Source: Escallonia rubra (lineage: Eukaryota; Streptophyta; Magnoliopsida; Escalloniales; Escalloniaceae). Taken from it: a stretch of 64,000 nt of DNA. Position 1 is the stretch's first letter. Each line of letters opens with the position of its first letter. The translations under genes and the position numbers were made by a program. This document shows, piece by piece, positions 1 through 11,234 of this stretch. The notes beneath the pieces were generated by a model. That model was not told the origin of the DNA, searched no databases, and was given only the letters and a program-made list of their open reading frames with translations. The stretch spans positions 1 through 64,000 of the forward strand of contig JAVXUO010000522.1 in assembly GCA_033065855.1 (NCBI GenBank), in the 5' to 3' direction.

Positions 1-2603
1 ATCTACGTTCACCGATTGTGGGATTTGGTCTCGACACGACGATTGCCTTATATCCGCTCTAGTTGAACGATGGAGGAGCGAGACGAACTCATTTCACTTC
101 CGGTTTGGTGAAATGACGATCACATTAGAGGACGTCGGATTTATACTTGGAATCCCATGTCACGGCAGACCCATTACTTTGAGCAAAACATCTGCATCCA
201 TAAAGAATATGGCTAGACAGTATTTTTCGGGAATTCTGAGAGAAGCTCTTACAACAAACGCCATAAAACTTAAATGGCTGAGAGAGCAGTACGGCGTGCT
301 ACCGGATGAATACACTCCTCATGATTTCGTGACGTATACGAAGGCATTCCTTCTGTATATTATTGGAGCTATATTACTTCCGACGCATTCGAAAAACACG
401 GTGCATCCGAAGTATATGGTGTTCTTGGAGGATCTTGAGGAGGTATACTCGTATTTGTGGGGTTCAGCTGTCCTTGCGCACCTATATCGAGCACTGCATA
501 AGGCTACGAGATTGGATGCCAAGTCTATTGCCGCCTGCCTGACTCTATTACAGGTATGAGCATTTATATTCTTGTTTTGACGTGTCAAAATATTCGTGAT
601 TAATTACTAATTCCATATAATGTTTGCATTCACAGGTTTGGTCTTACGAGAGGCTACCCACGGGTCGTCCACAACCGCGGGAATATTCCGATGAGACGTG
701 GCCTAGGGTGTGGGCCTGGGGGCCGAGACCAACCGAGAGACGGGTAAACCCTCACCACCATCTACAGTTCTATCGGGGGGAACTAGATATGCTGGATGCA
801 CCCCAGGTGACGTGGCAGCCATATGGCAAGGTGATGCATCGGTTAGATGAGTGGTGTTGGCAACTTCTGGTATCGTACGTGCTGGCAGGTTTGGTTCGGG
901 TGCCGCTTATTCACTTCGAAGTATGTGAGTTTCAGATGCCCGATCAAGCTATGAGGCAAGCTGGCTGTCTACAAGGGATACCAAAACCCGCTGTAGACAT
1001 GCGGCCATACAAGAGTGTTCGAGAGCCAAAATTCGATTTGCCTGATGCCTTGAATTTGTTAAGCGACGAGGTCGAACAGTGGAATACTTAGCAAGAAACG
1101 TATGGTAGCCTTGTATCGCTCAAGCACGATGGCACCAGTCTTGAAGAGTTCCTGCAATGGTTTCTCAAGGTGACGCGCACGAAGGTGAATCGCCCTTCCC
1201 AGCCGACGAAGACATCGTATGCGCCGCGTGAGTTCTATGACCAGTTCTGGGCATTGAACATTGTAAGTCACCCTAGTGTTGTTTCAATATTTATTTGCGC
1301 ACCTTATCGACAATGCCTGAAATGATGACGGTGATTTTTCTATGCATGTTTTTAGGTTGACCAGGGCACTGAGGTGTTCAAGCAGCTGGAGTCGTTTGAC
1401 TGGTTTGTCGCGCAGGCTCCTGTCAGTCTCAAGAGGTCCATTGAGAGGTACAAGACTGATCTTCACAACTTCAGTGTTGCGTACCGGGGTTACCAAGGGG
1501 AGCCGTCTAGTCGCTTGCCTCCTGACGCGTACAACTCTCAGCCCCAGAGTCAGGTGGGGGAGCCGTCTAGTCGCTTGCCTTCTGACGCGTCTTTGCCGCA
1601 GAGGGAATTCTGGGAGCCATATAGTCGCTTGCCTCCTGACACGTACGACTCTCTGCGCCAGAGTCAGGTGACCCAAGTAGGAATCCAGGCCTCGCGCCCA
1701 AGCATCCGGTCGGACAAAGGACAAGCGACGAAGCCATTGAGGCCGGACAAGCGGGGTTGGATCGACCGGCACTACTTCGGGCATGAGTCTGTCGATTCAA
1801 CAGACTTTCCTCTTGCGACATTCCTAGGTCATGAGGATATGAGAACGTTGGCGCCGGAGACAGATATTTCAAATTTTGTCATGAACGCTTATATAGATCT
1901 GCTCCGGATTAGAGAGCTACAGTTTAACCGTTCTGAATATTTGAAGCTTAACATGTATCCCACTTATTTTGTGGAATTAACGGTGAGGGAATTTACAGAA
2001 TGGAGGAAGCGAGGGGCAGGCAGGGGTAAGTGGAAACCAGCTGGCAACATGTTAGGCATGTTGAACTCAAACTATCAATGTCACGCTGCTCATGCGAACC
2101 TTATCATGATACCTTTTCATCATGCAAACCATTGGTTCCTATTAGTTCTCCATCCAGCGAACAGAACGGTTCACATATACGATAGCCTAAGGGAGGATGA
2201 TCCTAGACAGCTGCTGGCACAGATGTACAACGAGTACATCACTTTAGTGGTTAGTTTTTATTTTTTGACCTTGGCTCATAGTATATTCTTCTTGTTACAT
2301 AGGCTTGATGACCTTTTTTATTGTTGGATGCAGACTACTGTCCTTTCGCTAGCGTGCGGAGATTATTCGGGGGAGCCTTGGACGGTCGTGATGATAAAGG
2401 ACCGACCAAAGCAATATAACAGTCACGATTGCGGGATTTACGTCCTCAAGTACATGGACTACATTGCTCGCTCGGAGGTGCTCAAATATACGTCATGGAC
2501 TAGGAAGGATGCGTTGACGTTTAGGTATATGATAGCCTGGGAGCTGAAAAAGAATGAAACTAGACGCCTTCATTACCATTATCATAACCATTATCCTAAC
2601 TAG
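1..2603 (+). pseudogene. Plant mobile domain - Ulp1-like protease gene of a MULE (5' partial)
   Basis: The frame is already open at the left edge, so the gene starts outside the window. Exons read as ..-553, 636-1262 and 1356-2603, with good GT/AG sites. A further in-frame 84 bp intron is likely at 2250-2333: it is T-rich, starts GTTAG and ends GCAG. The N-terminal part carries the plant mobile domain hallmark GEMTITLEDV and a YDQFW block near its end. The middle has three copies of a GEPSSRLPPDA-like repeat. The C-terminal part is an Ulp1-type cysteine peptidase: His in HANHW, Asp in HIYDSL and Cys in SHDCGIYVLKYMDY. This pairing is known in Mutator-like elements that carry captured host domains. 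One in-frame TAG at 1089-1091 interrupts exon 2, where the frame otherwise continues (QETYGSLVSLKHDG). It is either a pseudogene or a recent loss. Any activity on SUMO-like substrates is inferred from the family. Confidence 0.75.
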
Positions 2604-3222
2604 TGTGGCTAAGGTGCAATGAGCAAAGAGCACTGGACAAAAAAGAAATGTACATAATTTTTCGCAAGCTATGAATTTGGCGCTAAAGTGTGCGCGAATA
2701 GACCTTTCATAAGAAAATCCAAAAAAATTACGTGTCTCGTTTTTCACCGAAATTCATAGAAATGAGCTAACTAGCGTGCCTGAGGTGCAACGAGCGAAAA
2801 AAAAAGTGACAAAAAATTACAACATTTCTCGCAAGCTACGCATTGGGCGCTAAAGTGTGCCCGAATAGGCCCTTCATAGGGAAACCTCAAAAAATAATTT
2901 GTCTCGTTTTTCACCGAAATTCATAGAAATGAGCTAACTAGCATGCCTGAGGTGCAACGACCGAAAAAAAAGTGACAAAAAAAATTACAACATTTCTCGC
3001 AAGCTGCGTGCATTGGGCGCTAAAATGTGCCCGAATAGGCCCTTCATAGGAAAACCTCAAAATATAATTTGTCTCATTTTTCGCTGAAATTCATAGAAAT
3101 TGGATAACTAGCGTGCCTGAAGGGCAACAAGTGAAAAAAAAAAGTGACAAAAAAATTACAACATTTCTCGCAAGCTACGCATTGGGCGCTAAAGTGTGCC
3201 CGAATAGGCCCTTCCAAAAATA
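2596..3222. repeat. Tandem repeat, about 170 bp x ~3.7 copies
   Basis: Four copies start near 2596, 2768, 2935 and 3104 at CTAACTAGYGTGCCTGAGGT (first and last variant) and run through CTCGCAAGCTACGCATTGGG and CGAATAGGCCCTTCATAG. The last copy is partial. The array lies exactly between the converging PMD/Ulp1 and FAR1-like genes, so it is probably an internal part of the same element. Copies differ by small indels in A-runs. Confidence 0.85.
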
Positions 3223-3319
3223 TCAGTAATCCACAAACCAAATCACAAATTAAAGATTTCACAAACCAAATCACAAATATAAACATTATAAAAGTTCAAT
3301 TTATACAACTGAAACATTA

Positions 3320-5640
3320 GCCCTAACACTCTTCCTCATCATCGTCCTCCTCGACCATACTGCCAGGTTCGATACCTAGCACTTTATAATGATTTCTCTT
3401 GTCATGATCAGTCATCTTATTACACAACGCACACCTTCACAATTTTTTTTGACTCGTTGCTTCTTCAATCAGATTCTTCATACGTATTGCTCATTTTCGC
3501 CCTTTTGTTTGAGAAATAATTGGATAAAAAATGTCGTCCTCCTCACGTTGCAGGCTAGTGCTGTCAATGACTGGCTGTGAAGCTCAATTGAATCTACCGG
3601 TTGGAGTCGTCTGAGGGTCCTGTCTTTCTGGTAATGCCATCCTAAACTATGCATGATTAGCCTTATCCCGTGCGACTGCTTCAACTTGATACATGTACCC
3701 ATCATATGTTGACACTGCATCCAATGATAAACCGTGCATGATGTTACAAAGGTGATTATATCGCAGCGTCTCAGATTGCTCAAAATCAACTGAAACATTG
3801 GGCACGTAAGGAATGTGACCGTGGACTCTATTGGCATCCTTCGTCCACCGATCCAAGATATACTCTGGAGGGATTTCACGAGTCTTCTTGGCGCTAAAAT
3901 ACCTCAAAGCGTGTCGACAGAGTATACCTTTATGCTCAAACAGTTGACAGTTGCAATTAACAAACCCGGTGTCCATACAAACTGCTACGGTAAAATGTCT
4001 TCTGTTCCTCGGAGCCGACGAAGAGCACGGATTGGCGAAATTCGTCACATTTGTCAAAGCATAAACCTTGAGGTCCCTGGTGGAATACTCGTGCAACTTT
4101 GTCATGCTATATTGATTCGACTTTAGTAGTTCCTCTTGAAACTGTCTAAACATTTCCTTGGTATAGACTTGAGCCGCATGAGCCTCCAAAGGTGAAAAAA
4201 CTACTATGGCTCTTTCTCTTACAACTGTAGCCGCATCGGCTTCTCTCTCAAGGAAAAATTGCATGTCAAGGGCTTTCTGCATCTCTAGTATGAACTCTGT
4301 TATACTAGAAGAATGGCATACGTACCCATCAAAGAATGAATTCATACCTTTGCTTCTCGAGGTAGTAGTCATTCCGGCTGTAAAAAAACTTCTTCGTGTA
4401 GGCACCGACCCACTGTGTCTTGATCTCATACAACGATTGTAACCATTCATGATTGTACAAAGAGTAGTCCTCCATTAACTTGGCCCACCTCTCCTCGAAC
4501 ACGTCTACCGTCAACGATTTCTTCACACATGTATTAAAGTCAGTCTTGAATGTCGGATGGTAGGCATATACATTGTGAAGCCGTTCGGGATATTTGTTGC
4601 TTATGTGCCATGTGCACAGGCCATGGTGAGTATCTGGCAGGACATTAGCGATTGCATTTTTCATTGCCAGATCTTGGTCGGTGATGATGGTCTTTGGAGG
4701 AATATGATACATTGCTTTAAGCCACGTTTCAAATAACCACGTAAATGACTCCTCCGTCTCATCCCTAAGCAGGGCAAAGCCAAACAAGATTGACTGATAG
4801 TGGTGGTTCACCCCGGTGAACGGAGCAAAAGGCACAGAGTACTTATTTGTGCGGTATGTGGTGTCAAACGTCACAACATCCCAAAAAATTTGGTAAGCAG
4901 CTCTAGAACGGGCATCCGCCCAAAATATAGTACTAATGTGGTTCTCGTCATCCAGTCGGAGACTGTAGAAAAAGTCTGAATTCTCACTCCGAAGGCTCCT
5001 GAAGATATCAAGTGTAGCTTGAGAATCACTCTTATCGAAAGACTCTCTCCTCTAAACATGAAGTTCATTTCGAAGGTCAACTGCGTTGAAACTCAACTTG
5101 TCAATCCCCCCAGCCTAGCTTGAGAGAAATCCCATCATTTTAGAAGGTGGAATTTTAGCCTCGGCCATTGTAAATATCAGTTCCCTATGTACCGCGCCTA
5201 TTTTTCGGTGCTGATGAATTTGACCAATCTTACTAGGGGTCATCAACTGATGATTATGGCTCAAATCCACTCCCGTCACAACCCAATGGTTTTCATTTTT
5301 CCGTTGTACTGCATACACATGGGCCTTGCAGCCGGTACCCAGAAATGTGTCCCGTTTTCTTTGTCTTGATGGGGCCATTCGTCACTGATCCGAACAACCG
5401 GGGGTACATGCGGTGCTCCTCTATGACACTCAAATAGTCTTCCACAAATTTGATCTATATTCGCCCGTTTTCTAGTCGTCTTAATTCTAATACCGAAACC
5501 TATCATTTTTTAATATACTCTATAGTATGCTTCAACTTCGTCCAGTCTTTGAAAAACTTGACCCAAGTAAGGTGGATCAGAATCTTCACAAAAATTATTT
5601 CCTCAAGTTGCATCCATATTTATACTGAAATCTAAAAAAT
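3320..5640 (-). pseudogene. FAR1/FRS-type MULE transposase, broken
   Basis: Read leftward, the order is a FAR1 DNA-binding region (about 5620-5120: VGF-like start IGFGIRIKTTRKRANID, then TGCKAHVYAV, WVVTGVDLSHNHQL), the MULE transposase core (about 5060-4330: VTFDTTYRTNKY, IITDQDLAMKNAI, HGLCTWHISNKY) and a SWIM zinc finger (about 4020-3930: CNCQLFEHKGILCRHAL, CxC..CxH). An acidic tail (VEEDDDEEEC) ends near 3327. The first two Asp residues of the DDE triad are visible in FDTTY and TDQD. The reading frame changes at least three times (near 5370, 5080 and 4400-4330) and the C-terminal tail has stops, so it is not functional as read. FAR1-like transposases mobilise MULEs, and domesticated relatives are FHY3/FAR1. 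It converges on the PMD/Ulp1 gene, which suggests one composite element. Confidence 0.8.
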
Positions 5641-5699
5641 AAAAATTATATCATTCTCAACAAGTCATATAATTAAATAAAAGAAGAATAAAAATTATT

Positions 5700-7300
5700 T
5701 AAAAGTCATTTGGAAAATTTGTGTAATGTAAAATTACCAAAATAGCCCCCGATGAGCGGCAAATTACCGAAATGACCCGGGGGTTCATTATCACCCTAAC
5801 GCCCCAAATCAGCTTAAAACAACCTCTCAGGTGCTTTGCTTACATTTCTGGACTAAGAAGTCCTTTGAAAAACTTAACACTGTAAAATTACAAAAATACC
5901 CCTCTCGAAGCGGCGAATTACCAAAATGACCCCTGCCATCAGAAAATCTCAAAAGGGCTTTGAAACGGGATTTTAAGCTTCCTGAATTCATTCTTTAAAG
6001 TAACTTTCCGGGTGTCTTACACCCTTTCCCGAACTAAAAGTAATTCGGAAAATTTTACAATGTTAAATTACCAAAATACCCCCGTTAAGCGACAAATTAC
6101 CGAAATGCCTCCGGTGATTCATTATCACCCTAACACCCCGCAATCAGCTTCAAAATAACATTTCAGGTGTTGTAAATACATTTCTGGACTAACAAGTCCT
6201 TTGAAAAACTTTGCCGGAAAAATTACCAAAACACCCCTCTCGGGGTGGCAAATTACCAAAATGCCCCTGGCTTCAGAAAATCTCAAAAGTGATTTAAAAT
6301 GCTATTTTAAGCTTCCTGAATTCATTCTTGATCTAAAAAGTATTTTACAAAAGTTTCGCCCAAAAATCCCGAACCGGTGTCCGGATCGAACGCTTAAAAG
6401 CCCATTCGGCCAAAAAAATAGGTAACGGCTTCGGAATGGCCCAAATTCCTGGGAAATGGAACTTCCCAACATCCTAGGGTTCTCATAAAAGTTTCGCGCG
6501 AAATCGCGCTAGCTTGATATTTTAAATTACACTGCAAAGTTACAAGGTTGCGCGTATCAGTTAACCCCTTTCCAATCTTTCGAAAAATCTGAAATTTTTC
6601 CCTGATACAGATCTTTTAAAAATAACTAGGGTCTCTTCTTTGCACTTTGGCAAAATCTAGCTCTAGCTATGTTTTATAAATTTGTGAAAAACTGTCTAAT
6701 TAAGTTTTCACCTTTAGCGACAATTACACCCCGCAATTAGCTTCAAAACAACATTTCAGGTGTTTTACTTACATATCGGGACTAAAAAGTCCGTTGAAAA
6801 ATTTTACCGGGAAAATTACCAAAATACCCCTCCCGGCGTGTCAAATTACCAAAATGCCCCTGGCTTCATAAAATCTCAAAAGTGATTTAAAATGCTATTT
6901 TAAGCTTCCTGAATTCATTCTGGATCTAAAAAGTATTTTATAAAAGTTTCACCCTAAAATCCCGAACCGGTGTCCGGATCGAGCGCTTAAAAGCCCGTTT
7001 GACCAATAAAATAGGTAACGGCTTCGGAATGGCCCGAATTCCTGAGAAATGGAACTTCCCAACATCCTAGGGTTCTCATAAAAGTTTCGCGCGAAATCAC
7101 GCTAGCTTGATATTTTAAATTACACTGCAAAGTTACAAGGTTGCGCGTATCAGTTAACCCATTTCCAGTCTTTGGAAAAATCTGATTTTTTTACCTGATA
7201 CAGATCTTTTAAAAATAACTAGGGTCTCTTTTTTTCACTTTGGCAAAATCTATCTCTAGCTATTGTTTTATAAATTCGTGAAAATTTCTAATTTTGACGC
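5700..7300. repeat. LTR-like blocks with direct duplications
   Basis: Blocks with AAATTACCAAAATGCCCC, CCCGAACCGGTGTCCGGATC and GGCTTCGGAATGGCCC recur. A shared segment beginning GGACTAANAAGTCC occurs near 5850, 6186 and 6779; the last two copies are ~593 bp apart and nearly identical for over 500 bp. The same blocks occur inside the chromovirus LTRs at 11235-13573, 14803-18165 and 57411-60629, so this is probably an internally duplicated LTR fragment of a related family. No coding sequence was seen. Confidence 0.6.
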
Positions 7301-7932
7301 CCTAAAAAAGCGCTATTTTGGAATCTTTCGAATGTAATACCCCAATTTGTAAAAACGTAATTTTGACGCCCTAAACATAAATTTTAGACTATGGTAAGAA
7401 TAATTTAAACGTAACACAATTTAAATAATCAATTGGTAAGAACAATTTGAAATTAACATTGAATTATAAGAAAATTCAAAATACTTACTTGTTTTAACTT
7501 GATATATTTGAAGAAAAATTCACCGATCTTCTAGCGATTATCCATCGATCTTCTAGAGTGAATTTTTTTTTTTTTTTTTTTGTATTGTTGTGGTGATTAT
7601 GTAGTTGAGATATGGAGAATGAAGAGAGTGGAAGAAAGGGTTCGGGGATAAGGGATTTTAAAGAGAGAAAAGTGAGGAAGAGAGAAGAAAGAAGACAGAG
7701 AAAAATTACGTCCGTGAGTGAGCAGTAGTTAGTCAAAGGCTGTGAAAAAAGAAAAAAGATGGCAGAGTCAAAGGCTGTGAAGAAAGAAAAAAGATGGCAG
7801 AAGACTGCGCGGCCAAGCTTTGAGCTGGAAAAAGGGAGAGCGGGGGGGGGGGGGGGGGCACGAACGAAAACAAAAAAGGAACTGGGGCTGGGGTGAGGGC
7901 CACGAAGAAAGGAAAATAAAAAGGAACCAGAG
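7301..7932. other. Non-coding purine-rich stretch
   Basis: AT-rich sequence to about 7560, then a T-run and a GA-rich stretch with the 24 bp-scale duplication GTCAAAGGCTGTGAARAAAG near 7732 and 7767, and a G-run near 7845. Long open frames here and to 8350 on both strands follow from G/A composition and low stop density, not from any recognisable protein. Confidence 0.5.
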
Positions 7933-8335
7933 AACCGCAACAAGGAGTTGCGGTTCGGGGGTGGGGGTGGGGGCCCACGGGAACCGGGGGGTGGGGGTGG
8001 GAAAATGGAGGTGGGGCCACGGAAAGGTGAACCGCAACAAGAAGTTGCGGTTTGGGGAGGGTGGGGCCAGAGTGAAAAGTGGGGCCGAAAAGAAAGAAAA
8101 AAGGAAAGAAAAAAGGGAAGGGGGGTGAGGTGGGGGCCCATGGAAAAAAGAAAAAAAAAGGGAACCGCAACTTCTTGTTGCGGTTTGGGGAGGGGTGGGG
8201 CCACAAAGAAAAAAGAAAAGAAAGAAAAAAGGGAAGGGGGGTGGGGGGCCACGGAAAAAAGAAACAAAAAGTTTGGGGGGTGGGGGTGGGGCACAAAAAA
8301 TGATGATTGTCAAACCGCAACAAATTGTTGCGGTT
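7933..8335. repeat. Array of four identical-arm hairpins (AACCGCAAC)
   Basis: Four 23 bp palindromes at 7933-7955, 8030-8052, 8163-8185 and 8313-8335. Each has perfect 9 bp arms AACCGCAAC and GTTGCGGTT and a 5 nt loop (AAGGA, AAGAA, TTCTT, AAATT). The sequence between them is diverged G/A-rich DNA. This resembles the palindromic subterminal repeats of plant DNA transposons. No terminal inverted repeat was found to bound the array. Confidence 0.85.
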
Positions 8336-8373
8336 TGGTGGATATTACCCACTAGTGGGTGGGGATTCGCCCC

Positions 8374-8374
8374 C

Positions 8375-8410
<36 letters not shown>

Positions 8411-8430
8411 CGCGCGCGCGCGCATACACA
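8374..8430. repeat. Compound microsatellite TA/TG/CG
   Basis: Runs of TA, then TG, then CG and CA dinucleotides in direct succession between the two hairpin arrays. Confidence 0.9.
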
Positions 8431-8667
8431 TATATTCACACATTACATATCACTAAAATCATGCGCAATACTCACAAAATTAAGATTATACACAATAAAG
8501 CATTGGTTTGTGAACTTACGTGATTAATTGGACGATTTAAGGAATTTTTTGTAAGATTCAAGGGCTTGAGGACACACAAATCGCAGATATACTTGCTAGC
8601 GCTGCTGAAAAAATAGTGAAGAAGAAGAAGACTTACGAAATTAGGGGTCCTTGTATTTATATATTTC

Positions 8668-8945
8668 GTTCGCTACATCATCTAGCGAACGGGTCAGAGT
8701 TTGGATAAAGACAAACTGCCTTCCCATCCGCTAGATAATGTAGCAGACAGTAAGGGGACATATGTAAACAGTTGACATAAAAAGGTCGTCCGCTACATAA
8801 TGTAGCGGACGACTTTTGGCTAGCAACATGTCAAATCAAAAAGTCATCCGCTACATTATGTAGCGGATGGGCAATGTTCCATAAAAGGATGGGGATCTGG
8901 GGGCATTTTGGTTAAAATGACAGTCCGCTACACAATGTAGTGGAT
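8668..8945. repeat. Array of five hairpins (CCGCTACA core)
   Basis: Palindromes at 8668-8690, 8726-8748, 8785-8813, 8845-8869 and 8923-8945 share the arm core CCGCTACA / TGTAGCGG. The third has 13 bp perfect arms around TAA, and the fourth has 11 bp arms around TTA. The first, second and fifth carry mismatches or sequence variants. Spacing is about 57-78 bp. Probably subterminal repeats of a DNA transposon; the bounds are not identified. Confidence 0.85.
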
Positions 8946-9062
8946 GACTTTTTTTTTTTTAAAAGAAACTAGATCTGGTCCATTCGTCCTTAAAGGATGG
9001 ATGAGGAGATCGTGCTGGCAACTTAGTTGAAGTTTCATGCGCCGAGCAACATATCAACTCCT

Positions 9063-9190
9063 TATATATATGTATGTATGCACATATATGTATGTATGTA
9101 CATATATGTATGTATGTATGTATATACACACACATGTATATATATGTGTATATATTGTGTATATATATGTGTGTGTGTGTGTGTGTGCGC
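9063..9190. repeat. Microsatellite TATG/TACA and TG
   Basis: Repeated TATGTATG/CACATATA units ending in a TG run. No gene here. Confidence 0.9.
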
Positions 9191-9299
9191 ATATATTTGG
9201 TGGAAGATAAAATGTTAGCATTGGCAAGTTGCCAACTCTCTGATTAATTTTCTTTTTAATCCCTTCACTTCTAAGTAGTTCATTTAAAACACCTCATAC

Positions 9300-11234
9300 T
9301 TCTCAGAAAATTAAAATTGACCCCTTTCAAGTTTAGAATATGTCCTTCCTGACCAAAGGAGAATTTGGCCATACAAAACTGGTATCAGATTCTGATCAAA
9401 GGCAAGATCCAATCGAAAAATTCATGAAAATTCCTTATTTATTAAATCACATGACATAATTATACACTTTGAACATGGACTTGGAAAAACTGAGATAACC
9501 GGATTATTAAATCAAATAATGGATGTATCTCATGAAACTCTAAATATCTGTAGAAATCTAAACAAGATAACAGCTCAGATATTAACTGAATTACACAATT
9601 TAGATAAAGAGTTAGGAAGTGAAGACCATGTCCTAAACTCAGATAACTTTTAATCAAACTTTGGAAGTTAAGACACTACCAATAATTATTATAGTAACGA
9701 AACCTTATATGTATTTGAAGAGGTTATAGCATACGGTGGTAGCGAAGGTGAAAGAAAACCTTCTTTGAGTGGCTCAAAAGAGACTAAGGATCCCGTACAG
9801 GGAATAGGTGTAGGAGAAATAGAAAAACTAATAAATGACTATTTAGAAAAACTAATGATGGATGAAATAGATCCAGCTGTTTTATAAAACAAAAAATATA
9901 AGCAAGAAGAAAAAAGAGTCATATCAGAAGTAAATAAAGCATTTGTTGATATGAATTTGTGTAACGGAGAAACCGATCCAAACTATGTAGAAGCGTGGAA
10001 TCCAGAGTTAAATTTAGAAAGAATGTCTAAATTTAATAACGTCCTATAAGGACATTTTAAAACAAGAATCTGTTCCCTAAAATAGAATAAATGAACCCGT
10101 AAATCATTACGACATAAAACTTGATATCGAATGTCTTTCAAATACTGAAGATATAATCGATAATTGGGAAAGCCTTAAGAATAGTCATAATAAGTGGTAA
10201 TTTAACGGAAAGGCATGCTATGAAATACTCTATTCGAGCAACCCTGTGAGGAAATGCAATTAGGTTCTGGAATAACATAGCAGATAACGAAATGATAATT
10301 GAAACCCAGAGCAAGCTTAATATTTCTGAAGAATTGATAATGTTTATAACCTTCAATAAGAGTTCTGTGGAATATCTTTAAATAATATAAGTATTCAAGA
10401 AAAAATTGCCTTCACAAATTTGACAACACTACAAATATGTGATACGTGCTATTTTGAAAATTACACTTGTGAATTTAAGAAATATTTTTACAAGTTAGAA
10501 CTCAGAGACAACCTCCATTAGCAGAAGCAATTTATTGTCAAACTCCCTAAACTATGAGACTAGTTAGTAGAAAATGAATTTGTTCAACTCCTAAATAACA
10601 GAATGCTTTGCAATTCCTTATGAGGAAGAATAGTAGCTGTAGAAGAATTTCTAAAGAAATATTATGTTGAAGGACAGACAATAAAAGATATGAAAAAAAC
10701 CCACATGAGTTACAACTGTTGTTCTAAAGTCAATAACACGGTAAAGAGCTATGGATGCGAAAAGAAGCCAAACTTCACGAAGAAAAAATTTGTGAAGAAA
10801 ACTTTTGGAAACAAAAAAAAGATATGTGAAGAAATGGAAAAAAAATTAGAAAAGAAAATTTAATCCATCAAGAGAAAAAAACAAAAACCATAGATATATT
10901 AGAAAATATAAAAAACTTTCATGTCCAAAAGAAAAATCACTAGAAAAATGTGATTGTTGCTGGTTATGATGCAAATAAATATTCAAGTAAGAAAAGAAAA
11001 TAATATATAAGATCTTTCTTATTTGCTGAAGAAAGATACTAGCTAGCTTGGGGATACTAATTAGATTCTGGAGACGAAACAGAAGAGCTTATTTCAGAAT
11101 ACGACTATGAGTCTGATGATGAAATAACATCAGATGACGAAGAAAGTTTAAACAAAACTTTAAAAGGCGTAGGCGCGATCTTTATGATGTAAGAAACCTA
11201 CCACCATGAAGAAGAGATGATTCTCTTATCTAAT
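9300..11234 (+). mobile_element. Decayed fossil, possibly an endogenous pararetrovirus coat-protein region
   Basis: A-rich sequence, heavily broken in every frame, in which plus-strand fragments still look protein-like. There is an acidic segment with a run of Asp/Glu/Ser near 11060-11150, a basic Lys-rich stretch near 10740-10870, and a Cys-rich patch near 10940-10970 that could be a zinc knuckle. Acidic, basic and CCHC parts in this order fit coat proteins of Caulimoviridae, but no diagnostic motif survives clearly. It looks old and has many breaks. It ends abruptly at the LTR beginning at 11235, so that LTR element inserted into it. Alternative: the gag region of another retroelement. Confidence 0.35.

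Noticed and set aside
2596-3222. CRISPR-like or satellite array
   Set aside because: Units are contiguous with no spacers, and only four copies occur inside a transposon.
7494-8355. Overlapping long open frames on both strands (Pro/Phe-rich leftward, Gly/Lys-rich rightward)
   Set aside because: They follow from G/A-rich composition and include the hairpin array. No domain, no codon bias and three frames open at once.
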